Below, piece after piece: positions 25,939 to 33,497 of a DNA stretch of 55,869 nt. This stretch comes from JBDHRG01 sp039807445. GTDB taxonomy: Bacteria > Pseudomonadota > Gammaproteobacteria > Competibacterales > Competibacteraceae. The stretch is from the NCBI GenBank assembly GCA_039807445.1, contig JBDHRG010000004.1, positions 1 to 55,869 on the forward strand, read 5' to 3'. Every line of letters begins with the position of its first letter. The first letter of the stretch is position 1. Below the pieces are notes generated by a model. The model was not told the origin of the DNA and searched no databases. It worked only from the letters and a program-made list of their open reading frames with translations. The position numbers and the translations under genes were made by a program.

Positions 25939-26096
25939 TCGGAGGCCGCAGACTATACGGAGCCGCTGCCGCGGGTGCAAGCGAAATTTTTGCACTGCGG
26001 AAATATCCGCTCCGTGCGCGCCGCGGCGCGCTTTCCCTTTGGTGGCGCCGACTTGGGCCGAGCTTGCATTCCGGGACGACTCCTGCTAGCGAACCG

Positions 26097-26143
26097 ACAC
26101 ATCCTGTTGTGCTTGATTGCACTGTGACCACAGCCTATAGTGG
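26097..26143. promoter_or_regulatory. Tandem NrdR-like boxes on the nrdJa promoter
   Basis: Two 16-bp dyads, ACACATCCTGTTGTGC at 26097-26112 and CCACAGCCTATAGTGG at 26128-26143, match the NrdR box pattern (ACACWATATATWGTGT) at about 11 positions each. Their starts are exactly 31 bp apart, the three-helical-turn spacing usual for NrdR box pairs. The second covers the predicted -10. NrdR, an ATP/dATP-sensing repressor, controls ribonucleotide reductase genes in most bacteria. Confidence 0.72.
26113..26141 (+). promoter_or_regulatory. Sigma-70 promoter of nrdJa
   Basis: TTGATT at 26113-26118 and TATAGT at 26136-26141 with a 17-bp spacer. The two NrdR-like boxes flank and overlap it, box 1 ending where the -35 begins and box 2 covering the -10. 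This predicts a transcript with a leader of about 110 nt before the ATG at 26256. Confidence 0.65.
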
Positions 26144-26162
26144 TCATAGTTTCCTTCACACC

Positions 26163-26219
26163 AGGCCCGCACGCGGGCCTTTGTTCTGTCTGTACCTGCC
26201 GCGGCGCCGTTTCCGGCGC
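26163..26219 (+). promoter_or_regulatory. Hairpins in the nrdJa leader
   Basis: AGGCCCGC at 26163-26170 and GCGGGCCT at 26173-26180 form a strong stem followed by TTGTTCTGT, resembling an intrinsic terminator. A second GC-rich stem with a GCGCCG-TTTC-CGGCGC core follows before the ribosome binding site. If the first stem terminates, the leader would act as an attenuator. No cobalamin riboswitch core is recognisable. Confidence 0.4.
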
Positions 26220-26255
26220 GGCGGCGATCCCGAACCGACACAAGGAGCAGGGTCG

Positions 26256-29200
26256 ATGAAGACCGTCCGTCTGAAGTCCGTGGAGCGTACCGTGCGCGGG
26301 GTCGAAGACATCGCGTTGCAGCCGGCATCCGCTGACATCTGGGACAAGAAGTACCGTCTGAAGGCGAAGGACGGTCGCGTCATCGACCACGAGATCGACG
26401 ACACGCGCAAGCGCGTCGCGCGCGCGCTGGCCGAGGTCGAGGCGCCCGAGGCGCGCGAGCACTGGTACGAGCGCTTCCTGTGGGCGCTGCGCCACGGCGC
26501 GATCCCGGCCGGGCGCATCACCTCGAACGCCGGCGCCTGGGAGCACAAGCCGGCGACCAGCACGATCAACTGCACCGTGTCGGGTACCATCGACGATTCG
26601 ATGGACGACATCCTGCAGAAGGTGCACGAGGCGGGGCTGACGCTGAAGGCGGGTTGCGTCGCGCCGGGCACCTGGGTCTACACCGAGCGCGGCCTGGTCA
26701 CGGCCGATGCGGCGGTGGCGCAGCAGCACGCCCGCATCCTCTGCTACGACCGTGAGGCGCGATGCTTCGAGATGCGCGCGATCGAGCGCCACCTGACCAC
26801 CCGCGTGCCGCGCGACGAGAACATCGAGATCCGCGCCGGCAGTGCGACGGTGCGCACTTCGGTCCGCCACCCGGTGCTGGTGTTCCGCGGCGACAAGCTG
26901 CGCTACGTGCGCGCCGACGAGGTGCAGGCGGACGATGCGCTGGTGCAGCACCGCTGCGCCTGGAGCGCGGATGCGGCGAGCGCGCTGTCGGCCTGGTTCG
27001 CCGGCGCGCACCTCGGCGACGGCAGCGCCCACCGCAAGCGCTTCGACTACGCGCCTTCGCGCACGGCCTGGGCGGCACGCGCCCGGGCGGCGGGGCGTCG
27101 CCTGGTCTTCAAGATCCGTGCGGCCGAGCGCGAGGTGGTCGAGCGCTACGCCGAGTTCTTCCGGGCTTTCTGCGGCTCGACCGCCCGCGTCGCGGCGAAC
27201 TCGACGCCGAACGGTACGCCGGTGTGGGACTACTGCGTGTCGAGCTTCGTGGCCAGCGAAGCGGCCGGGCTGATCGATGCCCAGATCGGCGAGAAGTCGG
27301 CGACGCTGCGCGTGCCGGCGTGGATCGCGCGCCATCCGCAGCGCCACTTCCTGCCGTTCCTCGCCGGCCTGATCGACACCGATGGCACGGTTTCGCGCGA
27401 AACCGGCAGCGTCATCGTCGCGATGCGCAACCCCGAGTTCGCCGTCGAGCTGCAGGCGCTGCTCGGCTTGTTCGGCGTTCACGGCGCGATCACCCGGCGC
27501 AAGCCGCGCAGCCATCGATACAACGGCCACGAGGTGCGCGACGCCGGCGGGGCGATGCTGAAGATCAGCGATTCCGCCTTCCTCGCCGCCGTCGCCCGCT
27601 ACATGGCCGACAGCGGCAAGCGCGGGCGCATCCTCGAATGCGCCACGCAGGCCGGGCAGTACGACCACTACGCGATGCCGACGGCACTGCGCGAGGCGCT
27701 GCGCGCCGAGTGTGCCGGGCTGGAGCACCGCGAGCGGCAGCGGCTCGGCTTCTACCACGGTCATCACGAGCGGCGCATGGTGAGCCGTGTCTGGCTGGAC
27801 CGCTGGGCCGAGCGCTTCCCGGCGCTCGCTGGCCTGATCGAGTTCGCCCGCAGCCTGCGCCCGGTGGAGTCGGTGCGCCGCGGCCTCGATCTGCCCGAGA
27901 CCTTCTTCGATTTCACCGTCGAGAAGCACAACAACTACCTCGCCGGCAACGGCGGTCTGCTGGTCATCCACAACTGCGGCATCGGCTACGAATTTTCGAC
28001 GCTGCGCCCGCGCGGCGCCTACGTCTCGGGCGCCGGCGCCTACACCAGCGGGCCGCTGTCGTTCATGGACATCTACGACAAGATGTGCTTCACGGTCAGC
28101 TCGGCCGGCGGGCGCCGCGGCGCGCAGATGGGTACCTTCGACGTGTCGCACCCCGACGCGCTCGACTTCATCAAGGCCAAGCGCGAAGCCGGCCGGCTGC
28201 GCCAGTTCAACCTGAGCCTCCTGGTCACCGAGGAGTTCATGGAAGCGGTCAAGGCCGACGCCGACTGGAAGCTGGTGTTCCCACTGCGCGCCAAAGAGGC
28301 CGAGGTCGACGGCATCGACGTCCATAATGACCCCGCGATCGTCTGGCATGAGTGGCCGACGCACGAGGGGCTGATCGTCGACGAGTCCGGGCTGGTCGCG
28401 TGCAAGATCTACAAGACCCTCCGCGCCCGCAGGCTGTGGGACGTGATCATGTCCTCGACCTACGACTACGCCGAGCCGGGCTTCATCCTGATCGACAAGG
28501 TCAACGAGATGAACAACAACTGGTGGTGCGAGAACATCCGCGCTACCAACCCGTGCGTGACGGCAGATACTCGCTTGCACACCCAATACGGCATGGTTCG
28601 CATCGGCGATCTGTACGCTGCGGGCGTACCGCTGCAGGCAACGGTCGATCGGCGTGCGCTCGGCATCGACGAGCACGGCGTCGAGGTTCGCTCTGCCGTG
28701 CCGGCTTTCATGATATCTGCATCGGCGGATGTCTATCGCGTCGTCACCGCGGACGGCTACGAGATCAAGGCCACCGAATGGCACGACTTCTACACTCAGC
28801 GCGGCAAGATCAGGCTGAAGGACCTGCAGCCGGGTGACGAACTGCTGGTCCAGTCCGGCAAGGGCCAGTTCGGCGGTGAGGGTAGCGCTGAGCTCGGACT
28901 GCTGCTCGGACTGATCACCGGCGACGGGCATTTCACCAGTTGCAGCAAGGGCCAACAGACGGCGGTCGTCAATCTGTGGGGGCTCGATCGCGATTATGCC
29001 GATACGGTCGTCGCGCACATCAACGCGCTGATCGCTGGCGTGTCCGATGTGCCGCGCGACTACCGCGTTAGCCCAGTCGCGATTCCCAAGTGCAACCTGA
29101 TCATGATCAGCTCGGTGCTGCTCGCGCGCGTACTGGAGCACCATGGGTTCACCGGCAAGACCAAGCTCCAAGTGCCGGAGGTCGTCTGGCGTGGTAGCGA

Positions 29201-30860
29201 AGAGTGCGTCAAGGCTTATCTGCGTGGCCTGTTCCAGACCGACGGCACTGTCAATGTTTCGGGGCAAAGTGGCACTAGTTGTTCGATTCGGCTCGCGTCG
29301 AGCCATCCTCCCTTGCTGAAGGACGTTCAGGTTCTGCTCGCCAATCTTGGAGTTTTCTGCCGCGTCCTCAAGCGTCGCGAGGCCGGCATGAAAATGCTGC
29401 CGGATGGCAAGGGTGGGCGCCGAGCCTATGCGTGCAAGGCCGATTATGAGCTGATCATCGACGGCGAATCCCGCGAACGCTTCATGGTCGAGGTCGGTTT
29501 CGTCGGCGAAACCAAGAATGCCAAGTACCGGGCCTGGGTACATGACAAGGCGCTGCGCAAGTCGCAGCGCTTCACTAGCCGTATCGCGGAGATTACCCAC
29601 GTCGGCCGCGAAGCGGTTTTCGACACGACACAAGCGGACAACAACACCGTCATCTTCAATGGGCTGGTAACGGGACAATGCGGCGAACAGCCGCTTCCGC
29701 CCTATGGCTCGTGCCTGCTCGGCTCGGTCGATCTGACCCGCTTCGTGCTCGAGCCTTTCGGCGAGCGCGCGCGCTTCGACTGGGATACCTACCGCGAGGT
29801 GGTCAGCGTGTTCACGCGCATGCTCGACAACGTGGTCGAGATCAACGGGCTGCCGCTCGAGCGGCAGCGTCACGAGATCATCACCAAACGCCGCCACGGC
29901 ATGGGCTACCTGGGGCTGGGCTCGACGCTGACCCTGCTGAAGATGAAGTACGGCTCCGAGGAGTCGCTCGCCTTCACCGAGGACGTCACCCGCGAGATGG
30001 CGCTGGCCGGCTGGCGCACCGCGTTCGAGCTGGCGAAGGAGAAGGGGCCGGCGCCGATCCTGCTCGAAGAGTTCGAAGTCACCGGCGAGATGCTGCGCCA
30101 CCGCCCGGAGATGGCGAAGGACGGCTACAAGGTCGGCGACAAGGTGCCGGGGCGCGTGCTGCACGCGAAGTACAGCCGCTACATGCAGCGCGTCGCCGAG
30201 GTGGCGCCGGAGCTGGTCTCGGCGCTCGCCGAGGCCGGCGCGCGCTTCACGCACCACACCTCGATCGCTCCGACCGGCACGATCTCGCTGTCGCTGGCCA
30301 ACAACGCCTCGAACGGCATCGAGCCGAGCTTCGCGCACCACTACTCGCGCAACGTGATCCGCGAAGGCAAGAAGTCGAAGGAGAAGGTCGACGTCTGGTC
30401 GTTCGAGCTGCTGGCCTACCGCGAGCTGGTCAACCCGAAGGCGATGCCGCACGCCGAAGACCCGGAGGCGCAACTGCCCGACTACTTCGTTTCCGCCGAC
30501 GACATCACCCCGACCGAGCACGTCGACGTCCAGGCCGCGGCGCAGAAGTGGATCGACTCGTCGATCTCGAAGACCGCCAACGTCCCGACCGATTTCCCGT
30601 ACCAGGACTTCAAGCACATATACCTGTACGCCTACGAGCAGGGGCTGAAGGGCTGCACCACCTTCCGCTTCAACCCCGAGGTGTTCCAGGGCGTGCTGGT
30701 CAAGGAAAAGGACCTCGAAAACACGATCTACACCTTCACCCTCGAGGACGGCTCGACCGTCCGGCTCAGGGGCAATGAGGAAGTCGAATACGATGGCGAA
30801 ATCCACACCGCAGCCAACCTGTTCGATGCCCTGAAGGAGGGGTATTATGGTAAATGGTAA
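26256..30860 (+). CDS. nrdJ: Class II ribonucleotide reductase NrdJa with two inteins
   Basis: 1534-codon precursor of the adenosylcobalamin-dependent ribonucleotide reductase large piece. Removing two inteins (residues 134-573 and 767-1141) leaves 719 residues, the size of the NrdJa half of the split Pseudomonas-type enzyme. Active-site cysteines by analogy with Thermotoga NrdJ: Cys106 in NCTVSG, the thiyl-radical Cys in NPCGEQ (precursor 1142) with Glu two residues on, and the second redox Cys eleven residues later in GSCLLGS. It ends TAANLFDALKEGYYGKW, where NrdJa ends in Pseudomonas. The ATG has AAGGAG upstream. The C-terminal cysteine domain is supplied by nrdJb at 32583, two genes downstream. 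It reduces ribonucleotides with or without oxygen; control is probably by NrdR. Confidence 0.93.
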   Translation: MKTVRLKSVERTVRGVEDIALQPASADIWDKKYRLKAKDGRVIDHEIDDTRKRVARALAEVEAPEAREHWYERFLWALRHGAIPAGRITSNAGAWEHKPATSTINCTVSGTIDDSMDDILQKVHEAGLTLKAGCVAPGTWVYTERGLVTADAAVAQQHARILCYDREARCFEMRAIERHLTTRVPRDENIEIRAGSATVRTSVRHPVLVFRGDKLRYVRADEVQADDALVQHRCAWSADAASALSAWFAGAHLGDGSAHRKRFDYAPSRTAWAARARAAGRRLVFKIRAAEREVVERYAEFFRAFCGSTARVAANSTPNGTPVWDYCVSSFVASEAAGLIDAQIGEKSATLRVPAWIARHPQRHFLPFLAGLIDTDGTVSRETGSVIVAMRNPEFAVELQALLGLFGVHGAITRRKPRSHRYNGHEVRDAGGAMLKISDSAFLAAVARYMADSGKRGRILECATQAGQYDHYAMPTALREALRAECAGLEHRERQRLGFYHGHHERRMVSRVWLDRWAERFPALAGLIEFARSLRPVESVRRGLDLPETFFDFTVEKHNNYLAGNGGLLVIHNCGIGYEFSTLRPRGAYVSGAGAYTSGPLSFMDIYDKMCFTVSSAGGRRGAQMGTFDVSHPDALDFIKAKREAGRLRQFNLSLLVTEEFMEAVKADADWKLVFPLRAKEAEVDGIDVHNDPAIVWHEWPTHEGLIVDESGLVACKIYKTLRARRLWDVIMSSTYDYAEPGFILIDKVNEMNNNWWCENIRATNPCVTADTRLHTQYGMVRIGDLYAAGVPLQATVDRRALGIDEHGVEVRSAVPAFMISASADVYRVVTADGYEIKATEWHDFYTQRGKIRLKDLQPGDELLVQSGKGQFGGEGSAELGLLLGLITGDGHFTSCSKGQQTAVVNLWGLDRDYADTVVAHINALIAGVSDVPRDYRVSPVAIPKCNLIMISSVLLARVLEHHGFTGKTKLQVPEVVWRGSEECVKAYLRGLFQTDGTVNVSGQSGTSCSIRLASSHPPLLKDVQVLLANLGVFCRVLKRREAGMKMLPDGKGGRRAYACKADYELIIDGESRERFMVEVGFVGETKNAKYRAWVHDKALRKSQRFTSRIAEITHVGREAVFDTTQADNNTVIFNGLVTGQCGEQPLPPYGSCLLGSVDLTRFVLEPFGERARFDWDTYREVVSVFTRMLDNVVEINGLPLERQRHEIITKRRHGMGYLGLGSTLTLLKMKYGSEESLAFTEDVTREMALAGWRTAFELAKEKGPAPILLEEFEVTGEMLRHRPEMAKDGYKVGDKVPGRVLHAKYSRYMQRVAEVAPELVSALAEAGARFTHHTSIAPTGTISLSLANNASNGIEPSFAHHYSRNVIREGKKSKEKVDVWSFELLAYRELVNPKAMPHAEDPEAQLPDYFVSADDITPTEHVDVQAAAQKWIDSSISKTANVPTDFPYQDFKHIYLYAYEQGLKGCTTFRFNPEVFQGVLVKEKDLENTIYTFTLEDGSTVRLRGNEEVEYDGEIHTAANLFDALKEGYYGKW
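26655..27974 (+). other. Intein 1 of NrdJa (LAGLIDADG)
   Basis: 440-residue intein between KAG and CGIGYEFSTLRP. It starts with Cys (CVAPGTWVYTERG, block A), has the block B-type VRTSVRHPV with its TxxH-like His, and ends VIHN before Cys+1, the canonical His-Asn end. A homing endonuclease of the two-motif LAGLIDADG type is present: WFAGAHLGDG and FLAGLIDTDG. Base composition matches the host gene. Splicing would leave KAGCGIGY intact. Confidence 0.92.
28554..29678 (+). other. Intein 2 of NrdJa, inserted at the radical cysteine, ends in Gln
   Basis: 375-residue intein between ATNP and CGEQPLPPYG. It starts with Cys (CVTADTRLHTQYG), has a block B-like IKATEWHDF, LAGLIDADG motifs LLLGLITGDG and YLRGLFQTDG, and a block F-like FDTTQADNNTVIFNGLVTG. 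The last residue is Gln and the penultimate Gly, instead of His-Asn; Gln-ending inteins are a known minority class that splice. The +1 residue is the predicted thiyl-radical Cys of the reductase. It is visibly less GC-rich than its surroundings. Confidence 0.92.
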
Positions 30861-30862
30861 TA

Positions 30863-30880
30863 AAATCAATTAGTTGATTT
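30863..30880 (+). terminator. AT-rich hairpin just after nrdJa
   Basis: AAATCAA at 30863-30869 and TTGATTT at 30874-30880 form a 7-bp stem directly after the nrdJa stop codon. The stretch from about 30844 to 30890 is strikingly AT-rich for this genome. It may be a weak terminator or an RNA processing site that separates nrdJa from the next gene. Confidence 0.4.
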
Positions 30881-30962
30881 CAGTTATCAACGCAAGGGCG
30901 ATGGCGGCGCACAGGACTTTCAAGGTGGTCCGATGCACAGCGGCGAATGAAGGAGAACGACG

Positions 30963-31688
30963 ATGACTGACATTCAGACCCGTACCGTCGACTACGGCCA
31001 CGCCGGGACGGCGCTGGAAGGCTTCCTGGCTTCGCCGGCGGGCGAGGGGGTGCGGCCGGCGGTGCTGCTGGTGCACGAGTGGGGTGGCGTCGGCAGCCAC
31101 GTGCAGGACAAGGCGAAGCTGATCGCCGAGCGCTTCGGCTGCCACGGCTTCGCGGTCGACGTGTACGGCAAGGGCGTGCGGCCGGTCAGCGTCGAGGAGT
31201 GCACGGCGACGATGATGACCTACGTCGACGACCGCGACCTGCTGCGCGCGCGGCTGCAGACGGCGCTGAACTGGATCCGCGCACAGCCCGGGGTCGACGG
31301 CGCGCGCATCGCGATCATCGGCTTCTGCTTCGGCGGGCTGGCGGCGCTCGAGCTGGCGCGCAGCGGTGCCGACATCCGCCTGGCGGCGAGCTTCCACGGC
31401 AACCTGAGCAGCCGCGATCCGGCCGAAGCGAAGAACGTGCGCTGCCCGGTGATCGCGTTCCACGGCGCCGACGACCCGATCATTTCGCAGGCGCTGGTCG
31501 CCGGCTTCCAGAAGGAGATGGGCGACGCCGGCGTCGACTGGACCGTGGTGCAGCTCGGCGGCGCGGTGCACTCGTTCACCAACCGCGAGGCCGATGCGCG
31601 CGAGCAGGGCTTGGCCTACGACGCAGCCGCCGATCGGCGCGCGTTCGCGATGCTGGGGCTGTGGCTGGAGGAGGCGTTCGCCGGCTGA
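30963..31688 (+). CDS. Dienelactone hydrolase family protein
   Basis: 241-residue alpha/beta hydrolase of the dienelactone hydrolase family. The nucleophile is Cys122 in GFCFGG, with Asp171 in HGADDP and His203 in GGAVHSF, positions nearly identical to the Cys123-Asp171-His202 triad of Pseudomonas DLH. The oxyanion glutamate region VHEWGG is near residue 40. No aromatic catabolic genes are near, so it is more likely a general carboxylesterase. It starts 100 bp after nrdJa on the same strand, between nrdJa and nrdJb. Confidence 0.85.
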   Translation: MTDIQTRTVDYGHAGTALEGFLASPAGEGVRPAVLLVHEWGGVGSHVQDKAKLIAERFGCHGFAVDVYGKGVRPVSVEECTATMMTYVDDRDLLRARLQTALNWIRAQPGVDGARIAIIGFCFGGLAALELARSGADIRLAASFHGNLSSRDPAEAKNVRCPVIAFHGADDPIISQALVAGFQKEMGDAGVDWTVVQLGGAVHSFTNREADAREQGLAYDAAADRRAFAMLGLWLEEAFAG

Positions 31689-31730
31689 GCGGCCGCAGGC
31701 CAGGCGGACGTCGATGGTCCGCCGGCCTCC

Positions 31731-31759
31731 GGTGGGCAAGCGCGGAGCGTTTGCCCACC
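31731..31759. repeat. Intergenic palindrome GGTGGGCAA/TTGCCCACC
   Basis: GGTGGGCAA at 31731-31739 and TTGCCCACC at 31751-31759 are perfect inverted copies around an 11-nt loop, followed by CTAC. This wording occurs widely as a dispersed element in Pseudomonadota. It sits between the convergent dienelactone hydrolase and 160-residue genes and could terminate both. Confidence 0.65.
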
Positions 31760-31822
31760 CTACAGTGCTCGATCTCCTGACAAGGGACGGGCACGGGGAT
31801 GACGATCCTGGTAGCGGTCGGC

Positions 31823-32305
31823 TCAGTCGTCGTCGTCGAAGCGCCCACCCAGGCCGCCGAAGCTGCCGCCGCGGCGGCCGAGGAGGGGGAGGATCTCTTC
31901 CTCGGGGAGGTTGGACATCACGAAGCGCACGCGCACGCCCATGGCTTCGTAGTTCGGGTCGGCGAAGTGCAGCTTCAGCTCGCCCTGCTCCTTCATCGGG
32001 CAGAGCGTGCGGCAGCGGCTCAGGAACGCATCGAAGCCGATGTTGAGGTTGATGCCGATCTCGGTCAGGGCGGCCGACTTGACCGGCACCTTCAGCTCGG
32101 CGGTGAGCGTGCGGCGCTGCTGCTCGACGCGCACGCGCATCGAGCTGACCGCCTTGCGGTCGGGCGTGTAGCCGTCGACGGTCTGCTTGAGGTGTTCTTC
32201 GACGAACATGTCGTAGAACCGGTCGAGCTCGATCTTGAGCTCGCCCTCCATGACCAGGCGGGCGGCTGGCGTGGCGGGAACGGTTTGGTCGAGAACTGCA
32301 CTCAT
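31823..32305 (-). CDS. Hypothetical protein with Gly-rich linker and acidic tail
   Basis: 160-residue soluble protein of unknown family, lying on the opposite strand between nrdJa and nrdJb. A compact body (residues 16-140) has alternating strands and helices (LVMEGELKIELDRFYDMF, then LTAELKVPVK), and the C-terminus is a Gly/Arg-rich linker ending GGRFDDDD. Such a tail resembles, in layout only, the acidic tail of single-stranded DNA-binding protein. It has two cysteines in SRCRTLCP, possibly redox-active. The ATG at 32305 is followed by a low-complexity start. Confidence 0.55.
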   Translation of the reverse strand: MSAVLDQTVPATPAARLVMEGELKIELDRFYDMFVEEHLKQTVDGYTPDRKAVSSMRVRVEQQRRTLTAELKVPVKSAALTEIGINLNIGFDAFLSRCRTLCPMKEQGELKLHFADPNYEAMGVRVRFVMSNLPEEEILPLLGRRGGSFGGLGGRFDDDD

Positions 32306-32582
32306 CGGTCGGCTCCGGGGATGCGGGCGCCGTCTTGCGCGGTCGTCCTGAGCTTCGGTATCGGCCGATCCGGACCGGACTTCAGTCCGGAGCGGTTACG
32401 AATTGTGTCGCCGGGCCCGCGGCCCGATATAGCCGCCGGGTCCGGCGGCGGGAATGCGGCGCCGATCGCGGGATCGGTGCGCGGGCATGGTGCGGAGCGG
32501 GGCCGGCGGCGGCACCGCGTCCGGAGTTGGTTGGAGATCGGCGAACGGCGCGGCCGCGCGCCCAAGACAGAGGTAGCGACCG

Positions 32583-33269
32583 ATGGCGGTCAGGATCGAC
32601 AAGAAGATCGTGAAGTACGGCGTGCAGACGCGCGAAGAGCTCGAGCAGGCTGCCGCGGAGCAGGCGCAGGCCGGCGTGGTGCAGATGCACGAGAACGTCG
32701 AGCGCCCCGAGATGCTGATGGGCTCGACCTACAAGGTGAAGACCCCGCTGTCCGAGCACGCGATGTACATCACGATCAACGACATCGTGCTGAACGCGGG
32801 CACCGAGCACGAGCAGCGCCGCCCCTTCGAGATCTTCATCAACTCGAAGAACATGGATCACTTCCAGTGGATCGTGGCGCTGACGCGCATCATCTCGGCG
32901 GTGTTCCGCAAGGGCGGCGACGTCACCTTCCTGGTCGAGGAACTGCGCTCGGTGTTCGACCCCAAGGGCGGCTATTTCAAGCGAGGCGGCAAGTACATGC
33001 CCTCGCTGGTGGCCGAGCTCGGCGACGTGATCGAGCACCATCTGCGCCTGATCGGCCTGCTGAAGGACGACAGCCTCGACGAGCACCAGAAGCGGCTGAT
33101 CGCCGAGAAGCGCGAGCAGTACGAGTCGCTGGCCAAGGCCGCCCGCGGCGCGCCCGGCAACGGCTTCCCCGAGGGCGCGACGCTGTGCGGCAAGTGCAGC
33201 ACCAAGGCCGTCGTGGTGATGGACGGCTGCATGACGTGCCTCAACTGCGGCGACTCGAAGTGCGGGTAG
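32583..33269 (+). CDS. NrdJb, small subunit of split class II ribonucleotide reductase
   Basis: 228-residue protein equal to the C-terminal part of long NrdJ enzymes (the TSCPD domain). YKVKTPLSEHAMYITIND at about 50-67 opens the domain, and the C-terminus carries a cysteine cluster CGKC...CMTCLNC...KCG (residues about 204-227), the swinging thiols or zinc site that re-reduce the active site of NrdJa. In Pseudomonas nrdJb directly follows nrdJa; here 1.7 kb with two genes lies between. The 277-bp gap before it contains several GC-rich hairpins and no recognisable NrdR box. Confidence 0.9.
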   Translation: MAVRIDKKIVKYGVQTREELEQAAAEQAQAGVVQMHENVERPEMLMGSTYKVKTPLSEHAMYITINDIVLNAGTEHEQRRPFEIFINSKNMDHFQWIVALTRIISAVFRKGGDVTFLVEELRSVFDPKGGYFKRGGKYMPSLVAELGDVIEHHLRLIGLLKDDSLDEHQKRLIAEKREQYESLAKAARGAPGNGFPEGATLCGKCSTKAVVVMDGCMTCLNCGDSKCG

Positions 33270-33497
33270 GCCGATCGCCTGGTGGGGTGGCGCCGGCATG
33301 AGACCTGTCCGGCGCCCTACAGGGTCGTAAGCTGCGCGCGCGCCTGGACGGGTTAAGCTGGGCGCTTTCAGGCGTTCTGCGGAGGCACCGATGCCGCTTT
33401 GCTGCACCCGGGTCACGGACGACCCGCTGGACCTCGACCAGCCCGGTCACGTTCGCGGCTGTTTCCGGCACGGAGCCTGTGGCGGGGAGGCTGTGCG

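Noticed and set aside
26040..26255. Cobalamin riboswitch upstream of nrdJa
   Set aside because: The leader after the predicted start is only about 110 nt and lacks the B12-box GCCACTG core. The paired NrdR-like boxes explain control better.
25953..30869. A 1638-codon open frame antisense to nrdJa covering both inteins
   Set aside because: It runs over the whole gene because GC-rich codon bias removes stop codons from the antisense frame. Its composition (Val/Leu/Asp/His/Gln-rich) is that of a shadow and no domain is visible.
32306..32582. NrdR box before nrdJb
   Set aside because: Several GC-rich palindromes are present (such as CCGGACT/AGTCCGG), but none fits the AT-centred NrdR pattern or comes in a 31-bp pair.
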